From Roseateles koreensis (lineage in GTDB: Bacteria; Pseudomonadota; Gammaproteobacteria; Burkholderiales; Burkholderiaceae_C): a DNA stretch of 64,000 nucleotides. Made by a program: the position numbers and the translations under genes. The first letter of the stretch is position 1. The number at the start of each line of letters is the position of its first letter. Under the pieces are notes generated by a model. The model had not been told where the DNA came from. It made no database searches and saw only the letters and a list, made by a program, of their open reading frames with translations. The stretch spans positions 124,001 to 188,000 of the forward strand of contig NZ_JAQQXS010000006.1 of assembly GCF_028595305.1 (NCBI RefSeq). Reading direction: 5' to 3'. Positions 51,601 through 60,136 of the stretch are shown here, piece after piece.

Positions 51601-52365
51601 TCAACCGAGCTCCACGATCACCGGCGCGTGGTCGCTGGGGCGCTCATTCTTGCGTGGCAGCTTGTCAATGACGCAGGTTTTGACGCTGCTCTTCAACGCC
51701 GCGTTCACCAAGATGTGATCGATGCGCAGGCCCTGGTTCTTGCGGAAGGCCAGATTGCGGTAGTCCCACCAACTCCAGCTTTTTGGCGCCTGCTCGAACA
51801 GGCGAAAGGCGTCCACCAGGCCCAGATCCAGCAGGCCCTGAAAATGCGCACGTTCCTGCGGCGTGCAATGAATCTGCCCGGCCCAAGCCACCGGGTCGTA
51901 AACGTCGCGGTCCTCCGGCGCGATATTGAAATCACCCATCAGCACGAGCTTGTCGTGGGTTTTTAGCTCATCGGCCACCCAGGCCCGCAGTGCGTCCAGC
52001 CAGCCCATTTTGTAGACGAATTTGTCACTGTCTGGCGCCTGCCCGTTTGGGAAATAGGCACCGATGCAGCGCACGCCAGCCACCGTGCCAGCAATCACAC
52101 GGGCTTGCTCGTCGGCCAAGCCGGGGATGTTTTTTACCACCCCCACGGCAGGCTCACGGCTCAGCAAGGCGACGCCGTTGTAGGTCTTCTGACCAAACCA
52201 TTGCACCTGATAGCCGGCGGCGCCGATTTCAAGCGTCGGAAACTTATCGTCCGTCAGTTTGGTTTCCTGCAGTACCAGGGCATCGACCGGGTTGCTCGCC
52301 AACCAGTCCAGCACTTGAGGGAGGCGGACAGCGAGAGAGTTCACGTTCCAAGTGGCGAGCCGCAT
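51601..52365 (-). CDS. xth: Exodeoxyribonuclease III
   Basis: The 254-aa enzyme is an AP endonuclease/3'-5' exonuclease in base excision repair. The first residues MRLATWNVNSLAVRLPQVLDWL, then LQETKLTDDKFP, IGAYFPNGQ, MGDFNIAPEDRDVYDP, SWWDYRNLAFRKNQGLRIDHILVN (in parts) and ERPSDHAPVIVEL carry the metal and catalytic residues. The last Asp-His pair is intact. Length is as in E. coli XthA. Confidence 0.95.
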   Translation of the reverse strand: MRLATWNVNSLAVRLPQVLDWLASNPVDALVLQETKLTDDKFPTLEIGAAGYQVQWFGQKTYNGVALLSREPAVGVVKNIPGLADEQARVIAGTVAGVRCIGAYFPNGQAPDSDKFVYKMGWLDALRAWVADELKTHDKLVLMGDFNIAPEDRDVYDPVAWAGQIHCTPQERAHFQGLLDLGLVDAFRLFEQAPKSWSWWDYRNLAFRKNQGLRIDHILVNAALKSSVKTCVIDKLPRKNERPSDHAPVIVELG

Positions 52366-52545
52366 AAGATTGAATTTCCTTTTATATCGTCGGTTGTGCT
52401 GAGGCCGTGAAATGGGCGTCCGCCGGGCTTGGCGGTCATTGTGTCGCCTATCTAGTGTTCAAGCTGCGCAGCGACCCTGACCGTTGTCATCTACAGTGTT
52501 AACAGAGCGCCATACGCACATTATTACGAGACAAAAGGCCCCTCG

Positions 52546-53010
52546 ATGAACCTGCAGGACCAACTTCCGCAACTCATAGCGCAGCACCAGGATCAGGCCG
52601 GCGCTTTGCTGCCCCTGCTGCACGCCGTCCAGGATGCACTGGGTTATGTGCCTGCCGAAGCCGTGCCGGCGATCGCCAAAGCCCTGAATCTTTCTCGTGC
52701 TGAGGTGCATGGGGTGCTGTCGTACTACCATTTCTTTCGCAGCATGCCGCCGGGGCGTCATGTGGTGCAGATTTGCCGCGCCGAGGCATGTCAGGCTTGC
52801 GGGGGCGATGCGCTGCTGGCCGAGGCAGAGCAACTTCTGGCGTGCAAGCTGCATGAGACGCGGGCTGATGGCGCTGTCACGCTGGAGCCGGTGTATTGCC
52901 TGGGCTTGTGCGCCTCTTCGCCCGCCATGCAAATCGACGGGCAGTTGCTGGGCCGCGTGGATGGGGTGCGGCTTGCGCAGGTGCTGGCCTCACTGGAGTT
53001 GACACCATGA
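52546..53010 (+). CDS. fdsG: NAD-linked formate dehydrogenase, gamma subunit
   Basis: The 154-aa NuoE-like subunit carries a [2Fe-2S] cluster with ligands in CRAEACQACGG and VYCLGLCASSP (four Cys). The helical N-terminal part (LLPLLHAVQDALGYVPAEA) is typical. It relays electrons in the soluble molybdenum formate dehydrogenase. It is the first gene of the fds operon; the stop overlaps fdsB by ATGA. AAAGG lies upstream of the ATG. Confidence 0.95.
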   Translation: MNLQDQLPQLIAQHQDQAGALLPLLHAVQDALGYVPAEAVPAIAKALNLSRAEVHGVLSYYHFFRSMPPGRHVVQICRAEACQACGGDALLAEAEQLLACKLHETRADGAVTLEPVYCLGLCASSPAMQIDGQLLGRVDGVRLAQVLASLELTP

Positions 53011-54617
53011 GCGCCACTGCTGCGGTCAAACTCTATGTCCCATGTGACTCTGCCGCCTTGGCCGTTGGGGCCGATGCAGTGGCTGCAGCCTTGATCGACG
53101 GCTGCCGGCAACGGGGGTGGCCGGTGCAGGTGGTGCGCAACGGCTCCCGGGGCCTGTTCTGGATCGAGCCTCTGGTGGAAGTGGAAACCGCCGCCGGCCG
53201 CGTGGCCTACGGCCCGGTCACCTCTGCCGATGTGCCCAGCTTGCTCGACGCTGGGTTGCTGCAGGGCGCGCCTCATGTGCTGTGCCACGGTTTGACGGCC
53301 CAGATTCCCTTTCTGGCGCGACAGCATCGGCTCACCTTTGCCCGCATGGGCGTGACCGACCCGTTGTCCCTGGCCGACTATGAGGCTCATGAGGGCTGGG
53401 CCGGGCTGCGCCGTGCGGCCAGCATGGCAGGCGCGGCCATCGTTCAGGAGGTCATGGACTCGGGCCTGCGCGGTCGGGGCGGCGCGGCCTTTCCCACGGG
53501 CATCAAATGGAAAACTGTCATGGCGGCGACCGCGGCCGCCATGACAGGGCCTGCGGCCGCGCAAAAGTATGTGGTGTGCAATGCGGATGAAGGCGACTCG
53601 GGTACTTTCTCTGATCGCATGACGATGGAGGGCGACCCCTATATGCTGATCGAGGGCATGGCGATCGCCGGGCTTGCGGTCGGTGCGACTCGAGGTTATG
53701 TGTACATCCGCGCTGAATACCCCCACGCGGTGGCTACCATGAATGAAGCCATTCGCCGCGCCGGTGCTGCGGGTTGGTTGGGGGATGACGCGGCAGGCTC
53801 TGGGCGTGCTTTTCACCTGGAAGTGCGCAAGGCTGCGGGCGCCTATGTGTGCGGCGAAGAGACTGCGATGCTCGAAAGCATCGAAGGCAAGCGCGGCGTG
53901 GTGCGGGCCAAGCCCCCGGTGCCGGCGCTGCAGGGCTTGTTCGGCCAGCCGACCGTCATCAACAACGTGATCAGCCTGGCCAGTGTCCCGCTGATTTTGG
54001 CGCGAGGCGCGGCCTTTTACCGTGAATGCGGCGTTGGGCACTCGCGCGGGACGCTGCCGTTTCAGCTGGCCGGCAATATCAAACAGGGTGGGTTGATCGA
54101 GGTGGCCTTTGGTGTGAGCTTGCGCGAGTTGATGTTCGACTTCGGCGGCGGCAGCCGCAGCGGCCGCCCCATCAAGGCAGCCCAGGTGGGCGGGCCTTTG
54201 GGCGCGTATCTGCCTGAGTCGCAATGGGATCTGCCGCTGGATTACGAAGCTTATGCCTCGGTCGGCGCCGTGCTGGGCCATGGCGGCATCGTGGTGCATG
54301 ACGATCAGACCGATATGGCCAAGATGGCGCGCTATGCCATGGCCTTCTGCGCCCTTGAGAGTTGCGGCAAGTGCACGCCTTGCCGCATTGGCTCGACCCG
54401 TGGGGTTGAGGTGTTAGACCGTGTCGCGCAGGGGGGGCAGCGTGGACAGCAGATCGAGTTGTTGCGCGACCTGTGCGAGACCATGACGCAGGGCAGCCTG
54501 TGCGCCATGGGCAGCATGACACCGCACCCGGTGCTGTCGGCACTGAATCATTTCCCGGCTGACTTTGGCCTCAGCACCGCTGCGCCCGACACGCCAGCCA
54601 CCGGCCCGGACATCTGA
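53007..54617 (+). CDS. fdsB: NAD-linked formate dehydrogenase, beta subunit
   Basis: The 536-aa NuoF-like subunit binds FMN, NAD and a [4Fe-4S] cluster and reduces NAD+. A thioredoxin-like N-terminal part (1-115) precedes the flavin domain with SGLRGRGGAAFPTGIKW and VVCNADEGDSGTFSDR; the cluster motif ESCGKCTPCRIG is near 451-462. Between GIKW and QKYVVCNADEG there are about a dozen extra residues, mainly Ala, that coincide with a perfect hairpin in the DNA (53516-53546). Otherwise length is normal. Confidence 0.95.
   Translation: MSATAAVKLYVPCDSAALAVGADAVAAALIDGCRQRGWPVQVVRNGSRGLFWIEPLVEVETAAGRVAYGPVTSADVPSLLDAGLLQGAPHVLCHGLTAQIPFLARQHRLTFARMGVTDPLSLADYEAHEGWAGLRRAASMAGAAIVQEVMDSGLRGRGGAAFPTGIKWKTVMAATAAAMTGPAAAQKYVVCNADEGDSGTFSDRMTMEGDPYMLIEGMAIAGLAVGATRGYVYIRAEYPHAVATMNEAIRRAGAAGWLGDDAAGSGRAFHLEVRKAAGAYVCGEETAMLESIEGKRGVVRAKPPVPALQGLFGQPTVINNVISLASVPLILARGAAFYRECGVGHSRGTLPFQLAGNIKQGGLIEVAFGVSLRELMFDFGGGSRSGRPIKAAQVGGPLGAYLPESQWDLPLDYEAYASVGAVLGHGGIVVHDDQTDMAKMARYAMAFCALESCGKCTPCRIGSTRGVEVLDRVAQGGQRGQQIELLRDLCETMTQGSLCAMGSMTPHPVLSALNHFPADFGLSTAAPDTPATGPDI
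53516..53546 (+). repeat. Perfect 12-bp inverted repeat inside fdsB
   Basis: TGTCATGGCGGC (53516-53527) and GCCGCCATGACA (53535-53546) are perfect complements around a 7-base loop GACCGCG. The stem sits in the Ala-rich stretch of FdsB where related proteins I recall are shorter, so it may be a small insertion. Confidence 0.6.
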
Positions 54618-54627
54618 AGGAGTTTCC

Positions 54628-57555
54628 ATGCGAAACCTTGCCCCACCCGAGATTGATTTTGGAACACCGGCCCGAGCCAGCGACGAACACGTGACGCTGA
54701 GCATCGACGGCTACGCTGTCAGCGTTCCACAAGGCACCTCGCTGATGCGCGCCGCTGTGGACGCGGGCATTCAGATTCCCAAGCTCTGCGCCACCGACAG
54801 CCTGGAGCCCTTTGGCTCCTGCCGCCTGTGCTTGGTTGAAATCGAAGGCCGCCGCGGCTTTCCGGCCTCATGCACGACACCCGCCGCAGCCGGCATGGTG
54901 GTGCACACCCAGACGCCGCAGTTGCAAAAACTGCGCAAAGGCGTGATGGAGCTCTACATCAGCGACCACCCACTGGACTGCCTCACCTGCAGCGCCAACG
55001 GCGACTGCGAGTTGCAAACACAGGCCGGCGTTGTGGGCCTGCGCAACGTACGTTATGGCGTGGGCGGCCAAACGGTTGACGGAGTGGCTGGCGCCCACCA
55101 TTGCGATGCCAAAGTTGATGCCTCTAACCCTTACTTCAGCTTTGACGCATCCAAATGTATCGTCTGCAATCGTTGCGTGCGAGCGTGTGAAGAGGTGCAA
55201 GGTACCTTCGCGCTAACGATCAGCGGGCGCGGGTTTGACAGCCGGGTGAGCGCCGGGCAAGACCAACCCTTCATGGACAGCGACTGCGTGTCTTGCGGCG
55301 CCTGCGTGCAGGCCTGCCCGACCGCCTCGCTGCAAGAAAAAACGGTGATCGAACTGGGCCAACCCGAACACAGCCTCATCACCACCTGTGCCTACTGCGG
55401 CGTGGGTTGTGGCTTCAAGGCGGAGATGAAGGGCAATACCGTCGTTCGGATGACGCCGTGGAAAGACGGCAAGGCCAACGAGGGGCATTCCTGCATCAAG
55501 GGCCGTTTCGCCTGGAGCTACGCCACCCATAAAGACCGCGTCACCCGCCCCATGGTGCGCGCCAAGATCAGCGACCCTTGGCGCGAGGTGAGTTGGGACG
55601 AAGCCATTGCCTTTGCTGCTGGCGAATTCAAGCGCATTCAAGCCCAACACGGCACCGATGCGGTGGGCGGCATCACCTCTAGCCGCTGTACCAATGAAGA
55701 GGTGTACCTGGTTCAAAAGCTGGTTCGCGCTGGTTTTGGCAACAACAATGTCGACACCTGTGCGCGGGTGTGCCATTCACCCACCGGCTATGGCATGGGG
55801 GTCACGCTGGGCACATCCGCCGGTACACAAACCTTCAAGTCGGTGGAAGAGGCCGATGTGATCCTGGTCATGGGCGCCAACCCGACCGACGCCCACCCGG
55901 TATTCGCCTCGCGCCTAAAAATGCGACTGAGGCAGGGCGCCCGCTTGATCGTGATCGACCCGCGCTGCATCGATCTGGTCGACGGCCCGCATGTGCGTGC
56001 CCAGCATCACCTGGCTTTGCGACCCGGCAGCAATGTTGCAATGATCACCGCGCTCGCACATGTGGTTGTCACTGAGGGGCGGGTGAATGAAGCCTATGTG
56101 GCTGAGCGTTGCGACACCAAGAGCTTTCATGACTGGCGTGAATTTGTCGCCCGACCGGAGAATTCACCCGAAGCCTTTGAGGCGGCCACGGGTGTGCCCG
56201 CCGCAGATGTGCGCGCGGCCGCTCGCCTGTACGCCAGCGGCCCCAATTCAGCCATCTACTACGGCCTGGGTGTTACTGAGCACGCCCAGGGTTCGACCAC
56301 GGTGATCGGCATCTGCAACCTCGCCATGGCCTGTGGCATGTTCAGCCGTGAAGGCGTGGGCGTGAGCCCGCTGCGGGGCCAGAATAATGTGCAGGGTAGT
56401 TGCGATATGGGCAGCTTCCCGCATGAATTGCCGGGCTATCGGCATGTCTCAGACGCGGCGGTGCGTGGCAGCTTCGAGGCGGCTTGGGGCGTGCCGCTTC
56501 AGGCCGAGCCGGGCTTGCGCATCCCGAACATGTTCGAGGCTGCTTTGGCGGGCACATTCAAGGGCCTGTATTGCGTGGGGGAAGACATCGTGCAGTCGGA
56601 CCCGAACACGCAGCACGTGGCCGCCGCCTTGGAGGCGATGGAATGCGTGGTGGTGCAAGACATCTTCATCAATGAGACCGCCAAGTACGCGCATGTTTTG
56701 TTGCCGGGCAGCTCCTTCATGGAGAAAGACGGTACCTTCACCAATGCGGAGCGGCGGATTTCACGCGTGCGCCAGCTGATGCCGCCCCTGTCCGGCCTGG
56801 GTGACTGGGAGGCGACGCAGCGGCTTGCTATCGCCCTGGGCTACCCCATGAGCTACACGCACCCCGAGCAGATCATGCGGGAGATTGCGGCGCTGACGCC
56901 AAGTTTCAGCGGTGTCAGCTACGACAAGATTGAGCGCCTGGGTAGCGTGCAATGGCCTTGCAACGAGAGCACGCTGGAAGCCGGCACTGCGCTGATGCAC
57001 ATCGACCGGTTTGTGCGCGGCAAAGGCCGTTTCTTCAACACACAATATGTGCCCACCTCTGAGAAGGTGACCCGCAAATTCCCGCTGCTGCTGACCACCG
57101 GGCGTATTCTCAGTCAGTACAACGTGGGCGCCCAAACTCGCCGCACCGCCAACAACCAGTGGCATCACGAAGACAAGCTGGACATTCACCCCCATGACGC
57201 TGAAGAACGCGGCATTCAGCAAGGCGATTGGGTCGGCATTGCCAGCCGGGCGGGGCAAACCGTGTTGCGTGCCGAGATCAGCGAGCGCATGCAGCCGGGC
57301 GTCGTGTACACCACCTTCCACTTTCCGGAGTCGGGTGCGAACGTGATCACCACCGACTCCTCCGACTGGGCCACCAATTGCCCGGAGTACAAGGTGACTG
57401 CGGTGCAGGTGAGCAAGGTGTCCGAGAAGTCGGCGTGGCAGCAGCAGTACGCGCAGTTCAACCACCAGCAATTGGCCTTTGCTGCGCAGGCTCACACGCC
57501 GCCCGCTGAAGCTGACCCGATCCCGCGTCAAGCCCCCGCGACGCACCCTTCATGA
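54628..57555 (+). CDS. fdsA: NAD-linked formate dehydrogenase, alpha (catalytic) subunit
   Basis: The 975-aa subunit oxidises formate to CO2 at a bis-MGD molybdenum site. It has an N-terminal [2Fe-2S] domain (CATDSLEPFGSCRLCLVE), a His-Cys3 cluster (HPLDCLTCSANGDC), two [4Fe-4S] motifs (CIVCNRCVRACEE and CVSCGACVQACP), then the catalytic domain beginning CAYCGVGCGF. The Mo ligand Cys is C382 in CARVCHSPTGYG, followed by the conserved His. Length and order match Cupriavidus/Rhodobacter FdsA. ATG 54628 is preceded by GAAGGAG. Its stop overlaps fdhD. Confidence 0.97.
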   Translation: MRNLAPPEIDFGTPARASDEHVTLSIDGYAVSVPQGTSLMRAAVDAGIQIPKLCATDSLEPFGSCRLCLVEIEGRRGFPASCTTPAAAGMVVHTQTPQLQKLRKGVMELYISDHPLDCLTCSANGDCELQTQAGVVGLRNVRYGVGGQTVDGVAGAHHCDAKVDASNPYFSFDASKCIVCNRCVRACEEVQGTFALTISGRGFDSRVSAGQDQPFMDSDCVSCGACVQACPTASLQEKTVIELGQPEHSLITTCAYCGVGCGFKAEMKGNTVVRMTPWKDGKANEGHSCIKGRFAWSYATHKDRVTRPMVRAKISDPWREVSWDEAIAFAAGEFKRIQAQHGTDAVGGITSSRCTNEEVYLVQKLVRAGFGNNNVDTCARVCHSPTGYGMGVTLGTSAGTQTFKSVEEADVILVMGANPTDAHPVFASRLKMRLRQGARLIVIDPRCIDLVDGPHVRAQHHLALRPGSNVAMITALAHVVVTEGRVNEAYVAERCDTKSFHDWREFVARPENSPEAFEAATGVPAADVRAAARLYASGPNSAIYYGLGVTEHAQGSTTVIGICNLAMACGMFSREGVGVSPLRGQNNVQGSCDMGSFPHELPGYRHVSDAAVRGSFEAAWGVPLQAEPGLRIPNMFEAALAGTFKGLYCVGEDIVQSDPNTQHVAAALEAMECVVVQDIFINETAKYAHVLLPGSSFMEKDGTFTNAERRISRVRQLMPPLSGLGDWEATQRLAIALGYPMSYTHPEQIMREIAALTPSFSGVSYDKIERLGSVQWPCNESTLEAGTALMHIDRFVRGKGRFFNTQYVPTSEKVTRKFPLLLTTGRILSQYNVGAQTRRTANNQWHHEDKLDIHPHDAEERGIQQGDWVGIASRAGQTVLRAEISERMQPGVVYTTFHFPESGANVITTDSSDWATNCPEYKVTAVQVSKVSEKSAWQQQYAQFNHQQLAFAAQAHTPPAEADPIPRQAPATHPS

Positions 57556-58385
57556 GCATCATGGACGTGCCCCAATGGCCGCCCGGCGTGCGGGCGACGC
57601 AGGTCACCACTTGGCGCAAGGGGGAGGTCCAGGCTCAACCCGACTGTCTGGCAGAGGAGGTGCCGATTGCGCTGGTTTTCAATGGCATCACCCATGCCGT
57701 CATGCTGGCCAGCCCGGCAGATCTGCAAGATTTTGCGCTGGGCTTTGGCTTGAGCGAAGGCCTGCTCAAAGAGCCTGCTGAGTTGTACGGGGTGGAGGTG
57801 GCCCCGCTTGCCGACGGCATCGAACTGCAGCTCGAAGTTGCGGCCGCCTGTGAATGGCGCTTGAAAGAACGCCGCCGCAGCCTAGCCGGGCGAACCGGCT
57901 GCGGCTTGTGCGGTGCCGACAGCCTGGCCCAGGTGCGGCAGGCGCTGGCCAGCGTGCCGCCGACCCGCTTGCAGCCCGGCGCGCTGACAAAGGCACAACA
58001 GGGGCTGAGAGCCCATCAAATCATCCAGCAACTGACCGGTGCCACCCACGCGGCAGCTTGGTGTTCGCCAGAGGGCGAGGTGCTGCTGGTGCGTGAAGAC
58101 ATTGGCCGCCATAACGCGCTGGACAAGCTGATCGGCGCCATGTCCCGCCAAGGAATTTCAAGCCGCGAGGGTTTTGTCTGCATCACCAGCCGAGCAAGTT
58201 TCGAGATGGTGCAAAAGGCCGCCATGGCGGGCGTTGGCGTGCTGGCCGCCGTGTCAGCACCCACCGCTCTGGCCGTGCAATGCGCCCTGAGTTGCGGGCT
58301 TGCGCTGGCGGGCTTTGTACGGGGCGACGACCTCGTGGCCTACTCCCATCCTGAACGCTTGGGACTGCACGCCGATGGCGTGTGA
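57552..58385 (+). CDS. fdhD: Formate dehydrogenase accessory sulfurtransferase FdhD (FdsC)
   Basis: The 277-aa protein inserts sulfur into the molybdenum cofactor of formate dehydrogenase. PIALVFNGITHAVMLASPADLQDFALGF, TGCGLCGADSL with the sulfur-carrying Cys pair, and DIGRHNALDKLIG (parts of the family signature) are present. It overlaps fdsA by ATGA in the operon fdsG-B-A-C-D, so it is made in step with its target. Confidence 0.95.
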   Translation: MSIMDVPQWPPGVRATQVTTWRKGEVQAQPDCLAEEVPIALVFNGITHAVMLASPADLQDFALGFGLSEGLLKEPAELYGVEVAPLADGIELQLEVAAACEWRLKERRRSLAGRTGCGLCGADSLAQVRQALASVPPTRLQPGALTKAQQGLRAHQIIQQLTGATHAAAWCSPEGEVLLVREDIGRHNALDKLIGAMSRQGISSREGFVCITSRASFEMVQKAAMAGVGVLAAVSAPTALAVQCALSCGLALAGFVRGDDLVAYSHPERLGLHADGV

Positions 58386-58440
58386 GCATGCTCCAAACGC
58401 CCGTCACCGCATAACGGCATCACCGCATTACCCCATCCAC

Positions 58441-58665
58441 ATGCATATCGACAATCTCATCGACATGGCCAATCGCATCGGCCAGTTTTTCCAGGCCATG
58501 CCGGATGCGGCGGAGGCGACGCAAGGCATTGCCGAACATCTGCGCAAGTTCTGGACCCCAACCATGCGCCGGGAATTGCTGGCCCATCTTGAAGCCACCC
58601 AGGCGCCGACGCTGCTGCCGATTGTTCGGGAGGCGCTGACCCAGCACCGGCTTTTGCTGGGGTAG
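58441..58665 (+). CDS. fdsD: NAD-linked formate dehydrogenase, delta subunit
   Basis: The 74-aa protein starts MHIDNLIDMANRIGQFFQAM and continues with HLRKFWTPTMRRELLAHL, the FdsD pattern. It is a small helical subunit or maturation factor needed for stable soluble formate dehydrogenase. It lies 55 bases after fdhD and closes the operon. ATG 58441 is the only start that gives the family N-terminus. Confidence 0.92.
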   Translation: MHIDNLIDMANRIGQFFQAMPDAAEATQGIAEHLRKFWTPTMRRELLAHLEATQAPTLLPIVREALTQHRLLLG

Positions 58666-58674
58666 CGCGGCGCG

Positions 58675-59253
58675 TTAAAAGTGAAACCAGGCCATGGCGC
58701 CGAGTGCGATGCCCAGACCGCCCATCACCAAGGTGGCACTCTCCATCCAGCGTTTTTTGGTCAGCAAGGCGATGGCGGCCAGGGCGATGGACACCTGTAG
58801 CGCAGTGGTGGCTTGCGCCCAGCGGTGGTGCTCATGCATCTGCGCTTCGCTCTTTTCATCGAAGGCTTTGGAGGCTTCTTCGAGCTTTTCGGCTTCGTGC
58901 TTGATCTCGCCCTTTTCGACCTTGTAACGCTCTACTTCGGCGGTGTATTTGGCCTTCTGTGCATCACTGGTTACCAAGGCAGCGGCCAATTCGGCCAAGT
59001 TTTGCTTGTTGCTCTTGGACTGGTACAGCGCCCACTGGTTGGCCGCTTCCGTCTTTTTGATGGCCGCGTCGTTCTTGAACAGGCCGGCGTTGGCCTGGGT
59101 CGCACCGCCCATGTAGGAGAACATCGCGCCCACAGTGGCCAAAATGGCCGTGATCACGGCCAACTGGCCCGCCAAGCCTTTGGGGTCATGTTGCCCGGCG
59201 TGTTCCAGCTCATGGTCATGGGGGCCGTGCACGTGGAAGCCGTCTTCGGACAT
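58675..59253 (-). CDS. DUF4337 membrane protein
   Basis: The 192-aa protein has a His-rich polar N-terminus (about 1-22, FHVHGPHDHELEHAGQHD), a membrane helix (LAVITAILATVGAMFSYM), a long charged coiled coil (about 70-130), and two C-terminal membrane helices (ALQVSIALAAIALL, ATLVMGGLGIALGAMAWF). This is the DUF4337 layout; function unknown. The His-rich start could bind metal but that is a guess. ATG 59253 directly begins the family N-terminus. Confidence 0.88.
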   Translation of the reverse strand: MSEDGFHVHGPHDHELEHAGQHDPKGLAGQLAVITAILATVGAMFSYMGGATQANAGLFKNDAAIKKTEAANQWALYQSKSNKQNLAELAAALVTSDAQKAKYTAEVERYKVEKGEIKHEAEKLEEASKAFDEKSEAQMHEHHRWAQATTALQVSIALAAIALLTKKRWMESATLVMGGLGIALGAMAWFHF

Positions 59254-59344
59254 GGTGAATTTCCTCTTTGAGTTGAATGAATGTTGCGTTCGCCCGGCGC
59301 GGAGCTGGGGCGTTGAAATTTTGAATGACGTTGAGCAAGCTGAC

Positions 59345-59869
59345 TCAGCGTCGCTGATAGGTAACAAAGTCGAATCGCCAGCCCTGCGTGCTTTGGTGAA
59401 CTTCACGGGCAGATTCGACAAACTGCTCGCGGTCCCAGGGCGGAAAAAAGCAATCGGCATCGAAGTCCGCGTCGATTTCGGTCAGCTCCAGGCGATCCGC
59501 CACGGGCAGGGCTTCGGCATAGATTTGCGCACCGCCGATCACCGAGACCCGCGCCTCATCTTTGCAAGCGGCTAGCGCCGTGGCGAGATCGACAAACACT
59601 TCGGCACCACTGAGTTGCAGGCCCGGCGTGCGGCTGAGTACGAGATTGCGGCGCCCGGGCAGGGGCCTGAACTTGGGCGGCAGGGAGTCCCAGGTCTTGC
59701 GGCCCATGACGACCGGCGCGCCCAGGGTCAAGGCCTTGAAGCGGGCCATGTCTTCGGGCAGATGCCACAGCAGTTGGTTGTCGCGCCCCAGCGCAGCGCC
59801 ACGGGCAATGCCTGCCACCAGGCTGATTTGCGGCCGCTTGGCCGGGGGCGTTGTGTCAGCAGTAGGCAT
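59345..59869 (-). CDS. folA: Dihydrofolate reductase
   Basis: The 174-aa enzyme reduces dihydrofolate with NADPH. ISLVAGIARGAALGRDNQLLWHLPEDMARFK, VVMGRKTWDSLP, RNLVLSR, VSVIGGAQIYAEALP and LTEIDADFDADCFFP are all family signatures (given in parts), including the acidic active-site residue in HLPED. ATG 59869 gives a normal length with a short polar extension; an upstream GTG-type codon would add 20 residues. It is downstream of livK on the same strand, but a terminator lies between. Confidence 0.95.
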   Translation of the reverse strand: MPTADTTPPAKRPQISLVAGIARGAALGRDNQLLWHLPEDMARFKALTLGAPVVMGRKTWDSLPPKFRPLPGRRNLVLSRTPGLQLSGAEVFVDLATALAACKDEARVSVIGGAQIYAEALPVADRLELTEIDADFDADCFFPPWDREQFVESAREVHQSTQGWRFDFVTYQRR

Positions 59870-59927
59870 GGTCAGTGAGCTTGAGGGGTTTTGCGCTCTG
59901 GCAATGATAGCGACCCGAGCGTTGGGC

Positions 59928-59961
59928 AAAAAAAACCGCCCAGGTTTCTCAACCAGGGCGG
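59928..59961 (-). terminator. Rho-independent terminator downstream of livK
   Basis: Reading the minus strand, CCGCCCTGGTT and AACCTGGGCGG form an 11-position stem with one T-T mismatch (59936-59961), followed by eight T (59935-59928). Confidence 0.85.
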
Positions 59962-59994
59962 ATGCCTAAAAAGGGGCCGGAGTCAGCTCGCAAA

Positions 59995-60060
59995 GGTTCA
60001 CGGGCACCGATCCGGGTGGACACGCTCTCCCCATGGACACCCAGTTCGGGCCCGTGAACC
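59995..60060 (-). other. 66-nt structured hairpin in the livK 3' region
   Basis: An 11-bp perfect stem (GGTTCACGGGC at 59995-60005 with GCCCGTGAACC at 60050-60060) encloses two inner pairings, CCGA/TCGG (60007-60010, 60046-60049) and GGGTG/CACCC (60014-60018, 60038-60042). TGGACAC occurs twice in the loop. It lies between livK and its terminator, with no T-run of its own, so it is not a simple terminator. Confidence 0.6.
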
Positions 60061-60136
60061 CGTTTGGAGCGCAGGCCCGCTCAATTCTTCAATACTTGAA
60101 TGGTTGAACGCCTTCGCGCCGTAGTACTTTTGTGCT

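Noticed and set aside
52499-52527. TTAACA and TATTAC with 17-bp spacing before fdsG, as the fds promoter
   Set aside because: The implied start near 52534 would remove most of the ribosome site and leave a leader of about 12 nt, so it is not a convincing promoter.
59995-60060. Hairpin as 6S, SRP or a known riboswitch
   Set aside because: None of the signature sequences of those RNAs that I know can be found in it, and its position after a stop codon does not suit a riboswitch.
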